A stretch of DNA of 64,000 nt from Ceraceosorus guamensis. Taxonomy: Eukaryota > Basidiomycota > Exobasidiomycetes > Ceraceosorales > Ceraceosoraceae. The notes beneath the pieces are model-generated. The model saw only the letters and a program-made list of their open reading frames with translations. It had not been told where the DNA came from and did not search any database. Within the stretch, counting starts at the first letter, position 1. Each line of letters opens with the position of its first letter. Of the stretch, positions 10,779 through 21,792 are shown piece after piece. The stretch lies in contig NW_020290016.1 of the NCBI RefSeq assembly GCF_003144195.1, forward strand, positions 62,001 through 126,000, read 5' to 3'. Position numbers and translations under genes: made by a program.

Positions 10779-11933
10779 TCAGTTGTCGGGGATCTGGTTG
10801 ATATCAGACACGTGTTTAGGTTCACTGCCGTTGAGGCCTCCTCGAAGACGCCTGCTAGCAGCGTAGACGCCCTTGCGCAGTCTGTTGAGTGATCCGAGAG
10901 GCTTGTGAGCTTCCAACCCGTACCAGGGATTGATGATCAATTCCTGCTCGTGGAAGCGGACGCGATGAATGGCAAAGCTTTCTTGAGGAGGAATGTTGAG
11001 CTTTGCGACTGTCACGAAGGGGTACTTGTCCTCGTCCCATCCGTTCCTGTTGTCCTCTACTGCTTGCTCTTGAATGTTCTCCAACAGCTGAACTTGGAAA
11101 TCGTACGTCGCTTCGTTGGACTTGTAGTACTCTTGCAACCAGTCCCTGAGGATAGTGTTGCCCTTGTGCTCCGGCTTCACCTCCCTCTTGGCGGCTTCTT
11201 GAGCAGCAGAGCTTGGCACCAGACGATGCTTGGCGACATATTCCCCATGCCTAAAAGCCGATTGGCTGTACTGAACTTGAGAAACCAAATGGATGTTGGG
11301 TATATGATTACGAGAATCTTGCACTTCGTAATCGTCCCTCTTCTTTAGCTCCCCATCCAGCTCCTTTGCATCGTGTCCGTGCTCAAGTCTAAGAGCCAAA
11401 ATGTCTCTGCAGACTCGAGCAGTACCGAGCTCGATGGCTGGAGCGCTGTTGAACTCGAAATCTTGCGTCTTTGCATCCACGTCCCCCAGCTTGGCACCTT
11501 CCACGCCGAATATCTTGAGGCCTATTCCGCGTGGCTGTGGAACCCTATCGTCGATCAGGTCCGTCGTCTCGGTACTGTAACGCAGGTGCACCTGATACGT
11601 TCCGCTCTTGGAGAAGAAACCTTGCGCGTACTCTGAAGGGGGCGTCGAAGCATCTGGAGAAGGAACAGTGATGGTGCCTTTGACCACTCCTTGCGTCTTG
11701 ACGTGCGTACCGCTAAAGGCTCGGCGATGACACTCGAACACTCGGCGTTGAGATTCGTTGATCTGTTCCTCTACTTGCTTGATCAGATTCTCCTCCTCCG
11801 CAGTCGACTTTGAGTCCACTCCCTGCCGTTGGCGAGGAAAGAAGAGGAGGCGTCGGTGAGAGCGGATTAGAGCAAAGCCAGCAACACTCACCGGGGCATC
11901 CCATCTGATGAATCTGGCAGAGCTACTGGTCAT
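10779..11933 (-). CDS. Catalase-like haem-binding protein (y4iL/SrpA-like)
   Basis: Member of the small catalase-related family of haem proteins (y4iL/SrpA-like), often peroxidatic rather than true catalases. There are two exons, 11933-11892 and 11822-10779, giving 361 aa. The 69-nt intron has a GTGAGT donor and CAG acceptor and no stop in frame, so a plain ORF would include it. The N-terminal part has the family pattern RRVFECHRRAFSGTH, then KGTITV and the strand HLRYSTE; PQPRGIGLKIFGV matches the catalase-fold core. The distal part has QSAFRHGEYVAKHRLVP, the family counterpart of the haem-proximal region. No peroxisomal PTS1 tripeptide is seen at the end (PDN), so it is probably cytosolic. 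It is convergent with the sugar transporter. Family assignment is good; activity is not proven. Confidence 0.82.
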   Translation of the reverse strand: MTSSSARFIRWDAPVSVAGFALIRSHRRLLFFPRQRQGVDSKSTAEEENLIKQVEEQINESQRRVFECHRRAFSGTHVKTQGVVKGTITVPSPDASTPPSEYAQGFFSKSGTYQVHLRYSTETTDLIDDRVPQPRGIGLKIFGVEGAKLGDVDAKTQDFEFNSAPAIELGTARVCRDILALRLEHGHDAKELDGELKKRDDYEVQDSRNHIPNIHLVSQVQYSQSAFRHGEYVAKHRLVPSSAAQEAAKREVKPEHKGNTILRDWLQEYYKSNEATYDFQVQLLENIQEQAVEDNRNGWDEDKYPFVTVAKLNIPPQESFAIHRVRFHEQELIINPWYGLEAHKPLGSLNRLRKGVYAASRRLRGGLNGSEPKHVSDINQIPDN

Positions 11934-14900
11934 GCTTGGAGGAATGTCTTTTTGCGGTGCGGAGATCTCTCCGGTTCTGGAGATGATGCAGTAGTAGTAT
12001 CTCTTTCAGACCTCGGATGGCGGAAGAAGCTTGCGTGGATTTGTCGTGATTCAAGGCGTGTCACGATGAGGTAGATTCACGATTGCTGTTCCCCTCCCTC
12101 ATGACGACTCGCCTATTGGAGCGCTGCTGATGAATGCCGAACCGCTCGTTGGTCGGCGAACCCCACACGGAATCGGGATTCATTCAGTGATTATCCTCCG
12201 ATATATTCGACTCCCAAGCCACCAGGAAAAGAGAAGGAGCAGGACCCTGTGCTGCAGGTGTTTCGTATGCCTCCACATCGCGGGTCGGATTAGTTGTGAT
12301 TTTCGAGTCTACATCGGGGCAACCAGCACGAATCACGTGACCGACTCATACCGGCTTGCGTCTTGATTGTGACTGTTGTGATTGTTCAGGGCAAAATCAG
12401 CAAGCGTGGCAGTCAGAAACCGTGAGCTTAGCAAGGGTCATCAGCACCCAGTCAATCGAGTCCTCAATTGGTTCATTTAGAAAGCATTCGTGATTGTCTT
12501 TTCTTGCCAGGCGAAGTGTGCCTGAACGCATGACAGAGAGCAGATTTGGTGCAAGAACACACACTCTTGACCAAGTATCTACGTTCGCGCGGGAAGCGTC
12601 CCTCCAGCACGGTTCCCAAGCGAGTCCCGGAGGTAGAGAGAGGTTCGCGCAGGTCGCTCACCCACGACTGCCATTCATCTTGAGGATCGTGGAGTCGTGT
12701 CGCTCATCTTACGCCCAATACTCTCACTCTCCAATCAGCCGTGAATGCTGGATGGGACCATTTACGATTCGATCGCAGCTGTACTCCCACGACTGCACGC
12801 TGTTACCCCCGAGGCTCCATGTGGACAAAAGGCATCTATCATCAGCATCGCGCTTGGATTAGCATAGCTAGCTATCTTATAGCTTTGAAGGCACCGCTTG
12901 CAAACGCGTATACGTGTGGCTTGCGGCGAGCGCCGCGCTGCATGCGCCGCCCCGCCCGCCTAGCTGCATGCAGCGGCGGCGATCCTGCTGCAACATCAAG
13001 CCCGCGCGGTTGAGCCAGAGCACCACCAAATATATAAACAGCGCCGCGCTTCTGAAGACGCCGCGCGGCGGGCTTTTGTCCTCTCCGCGACACGATTGAC
13101 TGATACCAAGCAACAGCAGCAGCAGCGCGCGAGGGCAGGAGGTTGATGCATGCATGGATGGATCGAGGCGCGAACGCGCGCGTATCCCATCTAATGCATG
13201 CCTGAGTACGCGCGGTGCCTTGATTCGCTCCTTTCTCCGTGCGAACTTTATTGATGCTCGCGGCTTGGCTCGCTTATACAATCGCTGTTTTGTGACGGCT
13301 AGAGCTAGCTTGCTCTGCCTGGCATCTTGGCGAAGCGCCACTTTGGGAGGACAAAGAAGGCCTGAATCATGTTTCCCGGTCGTCCAGCCCCGGCTCCTTT
13401 ATTGAGCGCTCAGCCACTTTGCTTGTCGAGCGGACGCATCCGCAATGGTGCACGCAGGAATCGGACTGGCCAACAGCTTGTACGTATTGTGTCGCCGAGC
13501 GCCTCGCAAAGTTCCTCTACTGATGGCCCCGCGCGTAGCCGTCGAGGAATAGCTTGGAAGAGCTGCTCGAGCCTCGCATTCTCAACTTGTAGAAGAAAGG
13601 ACTGACGATTGACGACTCGCGACTGTTTGTCCCTTTGAATCTTTGCTGGGAGCGCCTCAACGCGTCAGCGGCCGGACGCTGCATGTTGCACGCACGGCGC
13701 TCCCTCCGACGCGCGCCCCCACCGCGTGACTTGCTCTCTCCGCGCAGCAGCCCTTCTCTGCGGAGCTTTCCTCTCTGCCGCGCTTTTGCTGAGCTGCATT
13801 CGATTCGCGCACTCTTGATTGCGAGCCCTCCGGCGGCGGGGGAGCTTGCAAACATAGCACGTCGTCACCACTCACTGTGCTTGTCTAGCGCATCGTTCGG
13901 CGCACCTCGACCAGGGTTTGGCGATCGGACAACGGGGAAGCGCCAAATACTGGACCGCGCGGCCTGTTACTCTGCCCACTGCGCTGAATAGACCAGTCAA
14001 GACTTGCTCGCGTTCCGGCATGCGACGCAAGATCATGCGCAAGCTATACTCGAGACTGCGTGATGGCGAAGGAGGTGAAGAGTCAAGCCACACGAGCATC
14101 GAGAACCGCGTGGTCTTGTGAGGTGTCAAGATTCATCCTCGCTGCTCGCATGCATGGACGGCATTGTCGAGGTGGATTCGAGCTGTGTCCCGATGCCCCC
14201 TTGCTTCGACCCCTCATCGTCATGGATTTGGCGCGGATGCTTCAAATATCCGCATGCACACCATCCAAAGGGTCGTCCATCGACTTTAGCGTCGATGTTT
14301 GCCTTTCGTAGCGTGTCTCTCCTCCCTCTCTCTCCTTCTTCGCTTGCTCTGCACAAGTCCAGCACCAGCGTTTGCAGGTGGAGCTGCGCAGCCAAGCATC
14401 TCCCACGCTGGAAAGCTTGCGCATGCTGCCTTGCAGCTTTTCATTGTGGCTTGCCACGAATCGCACCTCAAGTCGAACGTCGTGAGTATCAAACAGGCGT
14501 GCTGATGCGGTCGAATGGCTCTTTGTGGGCCTCGTGTGAGCACACCGGTCAATGTTGTGCCTGCAGCTCGATTGACCGTGCCTACATCTCTCCCATGTGA
14601 TGGAATCAACAGAGCTCCATTGCGGACGAGCCGCTTCTTGCGAGGCATCACACTCTGCCAAAGTTACGAAGGGCCTAGACGGCTGCTCAGCGCTTGGTCC
14701 CCTCGCTCGCTGCTCACTTGCCCGGTGCAATCACGGCAGCCAATCACCTGGAAGGCAGACTCGCATCTGCTCGCTCCACAATATCACAGCACGTTCAGCA
14801 ACAACGGCGATAATCATACAAGGCACATTGTCTCTCTATAATAGTCTGCAGTCTCTCGTCTAGTACCTTGCTCCGTCGCGGAGGTTCAAGACGTTCCAGC

Positions 14901-15021
14901 GCTGAGTACCCTCTCGAAGAATACAAAAGGACATTTCTCGCGACTCGAATCATACCATACCTTGTCTCTCTAATCAGCGCCTTCCATTTTCCGGCACCAA
15001 GCACCTCAGCTAATCCTCACC
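11934..15021. other. Gene-poor region, about 3.1 kb
   Basis: No gene is supported. It contains TCACGATT/TCGTGATT words (12050-12100 and near 12490), GCATGC- and GCGCGC-rich islands (12900-13200), an AT-rich TATATAAA stretch near 13028-13038, and GC-rich hairpin potential around 13058-13076. The overlapping open frames on both strands at 12494-14860 conflict with each other and show no domain. The last few hundred bases are presumably the esterase promoter. Confidence 0.55.
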
Positions 15022-16961
15022 ATGCTCCATCAACGTGCTCGTGCGTGCGGCCTTTGGGTTTCACTCGGCCTACTTGCTTGCGTTTCCCGAGTCAGCACAT
15101 CACCGATTGCCCAGCTCGTTCGGCCCTCTCATGACACTAATGACCTCTCACACGTCGCTCTCGAGCGATCAACTTCCGAGACATCGTCCGCAAACATCCT
15201 CGACGCTCGCGACGACTGCTCCGATGGACCTCGAATATCCACCTCCATGGGACAAATCGCAGGGGCATCGGTAGCGGATGGCAGAGCCCAGCGCTTCACC
15301 TTGCCTTATGCTCAACCGCCTGTGGGATCTTTGCGCTTCGCAAATCCCCTAAACATCGTATCTTTTGGAACGGCGTCGTCCGTCTATGATGCTTCGAACC
15401 TTCCTCCACGATGCTACCAGTACGGAGAGGATGTGCGCGGTGGCACCGAGCCGTCGGAGGACTGCCTGTACTCGATCGTCTACAAGCCTACCAACGCAAA
15501 GCATGGCGACAAGCTTCCAGTATTGGTGTGTATATGCGTCCGCCTGGACTTTGTACGATGCTGCTGATCGCTTGCCTATATCTCCTCCCTCAGGTGTGGG
15601 TCCACGGCGGTAGTGGCATTGGTGGCGGCGCTACCAACGCCGGTCTGGACGGTTCCAACCTTGCCACGAGCCGAAATGTGATCGTCGTCGTTCTTCAGTA
15701 CCGTCTCGGCCTCTTTGGCTGGCTTCAAACCTCGGCATTGGTTGACGAAAGCAACGGTGGAGCACCAAACGGCACCAAGGTCTCCGGAAACATGGCTTTC
15801 CGAGACGTAGTCTCTGCCCTGCAACAACTTCGATCGGTTGCGCGCTCCTTCGGCGGAGATCCCAAGCTGGTGACGCTTATTGGACAAAGCAGCGGTGCTC
15901 AGCTCATTCGCTCGCTGCTAACTTTGCCCGTCGCTGCTCCACTTTTCCAACGCGCCATTCTCATTTCGGACACGGAGGACTACGGGCCAGCGACTCAAGC
16001 TCAAGCCAACACACTCGGAGACTACGCTCTCAAAGCTCTTGGCTGCACCGATCTGGCTTGTGCACGTGCTAAAGACAAGGATGACATTCTCAATGTCAGC
16101 TACGACACCTACTCAACTGTCCCTTTGGCCGACGGCTCAATCGCGGGCGGGACACCATGGAGACCCACGCTCGGCAAGTATCTCCCAAGCGGTATCGAGG
16201 TGGGCAAAGGCTTTCCCAAGCCGGTCATCCTCAGCACCGTGGCCAACGAAGCAGGCACTGTGGCTGGCAGCCTATTTGAACCGTCCACCCTCAACCCGGG
16301 ACAAAATCTGAGCGCGCAAGGCTCCATCATTACTCTGCGACAAGGCAATGCGCCTCTTCCGATCGGACAAGCTTTGAACTTGATCTTCAACCAGAACCGA
16401 GGTGTGCTGGCAACCAACGTTGCAGCATATTCTCCTGGTAGTCCGAGCAGCTTCCGCGTTCCATCGGCTGGTGCGGATGACGCTCCGCGCAAGCTCTTCG
16501 AAGAGATTGCGACGGATGGATTGTGGAGATGCGCCACCCAACGCAACGCTCGCACCCTGGCTTCCAACAGTCACGGCAAAGGCATCTGGCTGGAGCAGCG
16601 CAACATTGGCGCTCGCTACCCGTCCAATGAGGGCGTCGACTACTGCGAAGCTGCAGGCACCGTCTGTCACGAGGATGACATTTACCTCATCTTTGGTACC
16701 ACGCCTTCGCCTACTGATGCGCAACAGAAAGCCAGCTCAGAGATTCAGGCCAGGTACTCGGCGTTTGCACGGACCGGCAACCCGAATGTCATTGGCAAGA
16801 CTATATGGACGCAGGTGGGAGACGGCAATGATATCGATCTGCTCGTCTACGATGACCAGGGCAACTCTAGCGCCCAAAAAGGCCAGAGAACGAGCGCTTG
16901 CAACAGCAACGACGCTTGGGGCTCTAGAGTCAAATTTGACTGGCAGATCTACTCGTACTGA
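15022..16961 (+). CDS. Secreted type-B carboxylesterase/lipase
   Basis: Extracellular alpha/beta hydrolase of the type-B carboxylesterase family (fungal lipase/cholinesterase group), which hydrolyses ester bonds. Two exons, 15022-15525 and 15594-16961, are joined across a 68-nt intron, giving 623 aa. Residues 1-27 are a signal peptide (ACGLWVSLGLLACVSRVSTS). The family landmarks follow: PYAQPPVGSLRF near residue 100, EDCLYSIVYKP, VWVHGGSGIGGG as the oxyanion region, FRDVVSALQQL, and GQSSGAQ around residue 265 as the nucleophile elbow (GxSxG with Ser where most family members have Glu-Ser-Ala). The acid is probably the Glu in VANEAGT, and the catalytic His is in CHEDDIYLIF near the C-terminus. 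The gene converges with the CREG-like gene. Natural substrate is unknown. Confidence 0.9.
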
Positions 16962-17229
16962 TCCCATATCCTCTGCTTACCCGCTCGGTTTCCCTCTTCT
17001 CCTGCGGATGCACCTCTTTCTGAAATACCACATCATACAATACCAGGTCTGACGTCTGACTTTGCACAACGCGTCAAGCATGTCATCGTGCGATGCACAG
17101 CGCAAACTTGAAAATGTTTATGGTGGTAGAAAGAGGCACACATCTTGATACATGATGAGAGGGGCGACCAAATTTGATGCGTGTGGCGTTCAAGGTGGTC
17201 ATAAACGTGAGAGCTTGCCGAACAATTTG

Positions 17230-18225
17230 TCACGCTCGCCCCCCCTGTATGCGGAAAGCACCAAGAGCAGGTGGGTGATCGTCGCGACGGGTATCGCCGA
17301 AGAGCGCTGCGTAGTCACGAACGGCCGAAGTATGGGACTCGTCGTTGCTGTGAGACTTTGAGACGTCGTCGTCGCTTCCCGTGCCTTCTCGAACCCAGTT
17401 CCTGTCGATGTTCCACGCGTCTTGATCGCTTTCTGTCTCGGGCCTGGTCCGCCTCCACTGTTCCGCATCGATCCAGCCTATCCAGCTCTCGTCGCCAAAT
17501 CCGCCTACTCTGTACACCCTTTGCACCTCGAACCTGACAAACTTGGCCAGGTGAGGAGAGTCTGAACCGGGTACCCAGTGCGAAGCGTCGGGATGATGAT
17601 GCGTGAAGCATTTTTGGGACGAAGGGATCTGGGAAGAGGGAACGTCTTGCATTGTACCGAAGAGGGTCAGTCGTTGTTTGGAAGGCATTCCTTTTCGCCA
17701 GGATGAACGAGAGGGTTGCCAGGTCCCTCGAGAGGTCTCGAAGCGCGGATCAGGATCGGTAGGATCGGCCGATGGTTCAATGGAGAGCGTGCCTCGACGA
17801 GCGGGCGTATTCAGCACGTTGCGCCAATTTTGAGAGCTGCGAAGTGTGAGGGATAGGACGTTTGGGTCGCCGACAGTCATGAGTGTTTGAAACACCAATT
17901 GGCTCGGATCAACAGAAGGGTGTGCACACGCTCACACTGGTAGTGCTAGGAATAGCAGATCGCCATTGTCGTAGCAAGGAGCAAAGTACTCGGGACCGCT
18001 CAGCGCTCGCCCTGCCAATTCCTTGGGTTCGTAGTCTGAAGCGTAGACAGTGCTCAATGTGGCCACTCCGAATGTGCTCTGGTCGACCAGCAGATTTCGA
18101 GCTTGCTGAATGGCCTGCGAAGCCGTCTCTCTGGTCGTCGAGGCTGAAGCAGAAGAAGCCCTGATGGGGTATGAGGCGATAATGAGAAAGATGGAAGCTA
18201 GAATGTGGGATGATGAGAGGTGCAT
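17230..18225 (-). CDS. Secreted CREG-like/FMN-binding split-barrel protein
   Basis: Secreted protein of the CREG/pyridoxamine 5'-phosphate oxidase-like split-barrel family (Pyrid_oxidase_2). In fungi its function is mostly unknown. Exons are 18225-17936 and 17902-17230, giving 320 aa. The N-terminus is a signal peptide (HILASIFLIIASYPIRASSA). The core ARNLLVDQSTFGVATLSTVY, followed by GPEYFAPCYDNGDLLFLALP and later LSLTLR, matches the family order. The two parts join through a predicted intron of just 33 nt (GTGAGC donor, GAG acceptor). The alignment across the junction is right within one residue, so I treat it as a real ultra-short intron. The C-terminal 150 residues are hydrophilic with a Trp-rich, Asp/Ser-rich tail (GWIDAEQWRR). 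An upstream GTG-initiated extension was rejected in favour of the ATG. Confidence 0.78.
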
Positions 18226-18981
18226 TGTGAGCGTAGGCCTAACGTGCACAGCAGCCGAGCCGATAGCTGTGTGGTGGTGGTGTTTGGTGGTTGTGGTGTC
18301 CAGTCACTTTGCGTGGGGAGCGCGCAGTACAGTGCAGGGAACAATGAGTTGCGAGGTGGACAAATTATGAAGAGGTCGGTTCGAGCCAAGAGAATTTCGC
18401 GATTGTGAGTTGATTATGAGATCCAGAATGCACCACTTGAGCCTCACCACCTGGTTGAGCAGCAGCAGGTCGTGACTCTTGATGACTCGTAGCTTTGTGA
18501 GCTCGCAAGCCACGATCGATCGAGTGGAGGGAGGCCTACGCAGTCCACGCTCGCAAATCAGTTATCGTGCTTATTGTTGCCCAAACCAGACTTGAAAGCT
18601 AAGTTTCGGACTCACACTCTTGATTCATTCTCATAATCAACATTCATTTCCCCGCCTGTACGTCGCATTCTGTTCTCCGAATCGGCCACTCGAGAGGAGA
18701 GGCAAAAAATCAAACCAGTATTCAAACCACGTGACTTGATCATCCCAGTCGGTGCATTTGGTGAGCACGGACCTCACAGCACCACGCAGAATTGAACGTA
18801 CGACAGTCGATCAAGCGTGAATCATCAGGGTTCATGATCTACCTTGCTCCCTTACGGACATCCATTCATCACTTCTTTACCAAGCCTCACAGCATCCCGC
18901 GTCGCATGACAGTCACAAGCGTGCATAGCGATCTGCATTCTACAGATCGACAGCGCCCGCACTAGCCATTGACCCAACGTC
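18226..18981. other. Divergent promoter region of CREG-like and ULA1 genes
   Basis: About 750 bp between two divergent starts. It carries several TCGTGA/ACTCTTGATT-type words (18390-18420, 18465-18490, 18610-18630) and no supported gene. A GGTTCGAGCC word near 18378 resembles a tRNA B box, but no tRNA fold surrounds it. Confidence 0.5.
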
Positions 18982-21394
18982 ATGTCACAGCCGGTCCAGA
19001 CTGGCGGAAGCTTGTCGGAGCTGGACACAACTGGAGCTACGCAGGCATCGGCCTCTACGTGAGTCATTGTTGCTGCTATGTCCGGCGCTCGTCCTCCCAC
19101 ACTCTTTGAAATGACACTCTGCTTTTCTTTTGTTGCCGTGCATCACTCAGCGCTCGACCAGATGCGCATACACAGCGGTACGATCGTCAGCTTCGACTCT
19201 GGGCATCAAGCGGTCAACGTTCGCTCGAATCCTCCAACATCCTTTGCGTTGGTAGCTCTTCACTAGCTTGTGCCATCTTGAAGAACCTCATCTTGCCCGG
19301 CATTGGTACCTTTACGATTGTGGACGATGCCAGGGTAACCCAGGCAGATCTGGGCGTCAGCTTCTTTCTGGAAGAGGAGTGCATAGGGAGGAGTAGAGCG
19401 GCTGAGCACACACGATTCTTATTAGAGCTCAATCCGCAAGTCAAAGGCCATGCTGTGCAGTTGGTGAGGGTCGAGCGCGAACGGGCCACTTAGCGGCGCT
19501 GGTCTGGCTGACACCTGCCACAAAACCATCTCACAGCCTCCTTCACAACTTCTCTCCTCCTCCTCATCCCTCGTTACTTCTGCTACGCTAGTGCTCCTCA
19601 TCAACCAGCCCGGCTTTGTGTCGGACGCCATTGCAGATGCTGTGTGGCAGCGTGGAGTAGCAGCTGTGCCTGTTCTAGCCGTCAGAGAATCTGGCTTCGT
19701 TGGTGAAGTGAGGGCGCAGATCAGAGAGGCAGGCGGTGAGTACAAGCTTCGAATGCCTCCAGAGCACTCAATTCGTCGCGACTTACGCAGATTCGCGTGG
19801 TCGCGGTGCTCCAAAATAGTCATAGAGACGCACCCGACCTCCACAGACGACTTGAGACTGGCCCTCCCTTGGCCTGAGCTCGCCGCATTTGCTACCAACT
19901 ACGCAATCGATCCGTCCGACAGCCATTCCTATGCGCATATACCCTACATCGTCCTCTTGCTACGAGCCATTGAGTCTTGGAAAGAGAAGGTCAGTGTGGT
20001 CTGGACTCAATCTCGGGTGTTCTCGTTCTCACTTGCGCTCGTCATTCCTACAGAATGGACCGCCCCCAAAGTCTTCGGACCGGAAAGCGTTCGCAGCACA
20101 TATTGATGCAAGCAGAGTGGCTGAAGCTGAAGGCGAAAATTTCGACGAGGCGCATGCGGCACTTGGAACCCATGTCTGGAGAGCATTCACTGCACCTCCT
20201 GTTCCTGATGACGTGCGGAAGCTGTTCGAGGACCCAGCTTGCCACAGCGTTGGACCGCAAGTGAGCATTCCGCTTCGCAGCGAGCAGAATGGCATGGCGC
20301 AGCGCTGATATGCCTATCTCCTCGAATCATAGTCCTCCAATTTTTGGTTGCTTCTGCATGCGCTCCGATCCTTTGTCCAAGCCGAAGCTTCATCTCCAAT
20401 CCCAGGCGGTGCTGGCCTTCTGCCGCTGCCAGGAAGTCTTCCAGACCTTAAAGCACTCTCGACGACCTACGTCGAGCTCTCAAATCTATACCGCCGCAAA
20501 GCGAAGGCAGACCTGGAGCTGCTCAAGCTGCATTTGGCACAGACCTTACGTACGGCTGGAGTGCCATCAGATGCGATTTCGAGCGAGGAGGTAGAGAGAT
20601 TTGCTAAGCTTGCTGGACACGTGAGACTGGTCAGAGGTCGCAAGCTGAGCGAGCAGCGAAGTGCGCCTAACAAGGAATCGGTCTGTGAGTGTGATACGCA
20701 TCCCCTTTGGGCGTATCTTGCTCTGCTCTGCTCACAACCTCGCGGTTCCTCCTTGCGGCTCCGTAGTGATGGCACTTCAAGACCCGGTCAATCCAGTAGT
20801 CGTGCCTCATGCTCTCGCATTTCTAGCTTCAGATCGCTTCTACGCATCACACGGTCGTCTACCCGGGGCCTCCAGGGCCTACACTAGCTTGGTCCATGGA
20901 GATGCTCCGTCCAACTACTTTCCCCAAATTCACAACGAGTCCTCTTCGAACGGTCTGGGCTCGTCTCAAGAGAGAGCAAACAAGAGGCAGAAGAGCGACG
21001 AGCCAGAAGATGAGGACGAAGAGCTAGTTGCGAACGATGTGGCCGTCTTGAAGGGCATCGCCAAAGAGTTGGCGCAAAGTCTGGGGGTTGATGACGATGA
21101 ATTATTAGAGAAGGTCGAGCAGGCAGCCCATGAAATGTGAGTGAACCAACCGGCTGGCCGGGATTCGCATTGCGACTTTTCGCTTGACCTGCGCAGCGAC
21201 GGCTGACGGAAACATGAATCGCCTCGTCTCACAGCGTGCGCTCTGCTCACAGCGGCTTACCTTCGACGTCGGCTTTGCTGGGCGGTGTGGCAGCACAAGA
21301 GGCGATCAAACTGATCACGCGTCAGTACCTGCCGATCGACAACACTTCCATCTATGACGGCATACAACAAGCCATTGGTACCTTCAACTTGTAG
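18982..21394 (+). CDS. ULA1: NEDD8-activating enzyme E1 regulatory subunit (ULA1/NAE1)
   Basis: Regulatory half of the heterodimeric E1 that adenylates NEDD8/Rub1 for cullin neddylation. It lacks the catalytic cysteine, which sits in the UBA3 partner. The eight exons are 18982-19058, 19151-19463, 19537-19735, 19820-19989, 20054-20260, 20333-20684, 20767-21136 and 21235-21394, giving 615 aa. Landmarks: QRYDRQLRLWASSGQ near residue 32, ILKNLILPGIGTFTIVDD, ETHPTSTDDLRL, SSNFWLLLHALRSFV, NLYRRKAKAD, DRFYASHGRLPG, and the C-terminus GGVAAQEAIKLITRQY then GTFNL. Intron 3 (84 nt) contains no stop; removing it restores REAGVIETHP, the expected adenylation-domain junction. The first 35 residues are a low-complexity Ser/Thr/Gln leader. 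The gene is convergent with the kinase. Confidence 0.92.
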
Positions 21395-21792
21395 AGTCAG
21401 CAGTACGCGCTCAATGCCAATATGACTACGCCAACGGCGCAATGAAGCTCTGAACAATTGATTCGAAAGTAAGATGCAGCAATATCTACGAGGATCCAAA
21501 GCGCGAGCAGATGATCAGCATCAATGAATGTGGATAGGCCCGGGCGGGCGATGTGGTCCTGAAAAAGAGCGTGGTGTGGTGGGAAATGATGGGAAAATCG
21601 CTAGGGATGGGCAAAAGATTTCTAGGCGTTGGGAGCAAAGCATTGCTCGCGGTTGAGGCGCGCTCGTCGAATCCAAAGAGGTTTCAGGAAAGATGCGGAG
21701 CTATCCAAGATGATGGAATACTGTAGAGATGACGACGACTAGGGAACGTGGGAGGGAGATGTTTGCTGGCGTGTGGGCTGGGGCATTTCAGC
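21395..21792. other. Convergent intergenic spacer
   Basis: This is the 398-bp gap between ULA1 (+) and the kinase gene (-), presumably both 3' UTRs. No separate feature is seen. A GTCGAATCC word near 21667 is an isolated match to a tRNA B box without a tRNA around it. Confidence 0.6.

Noticed and set aside
13058-13076. GC hairpin followed by TTTT resembling an intrinsic terminator
   Set aside because: Intrinsic terminators of the bacterial kind are not used for fungal protein genes, and no gene precedes it.
12877-13341. 154-codon minus-strand frame
   Set aside because: Overlaps several competing frames in a GC-rich, repeat-like stretch without any conserved pattern.
17903-17940. Treating the CREG-like gene as a pseudogene because of the early stop
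   Set aside because: Donor and acceptor signals plus continuing family similarity on the other side favour a very short intron.
18370-18390. tRNA B-box-like word GGTTCGAGCC
   Set aside because: No A box, acceptor stem or cloverleaf could be drawn around it.
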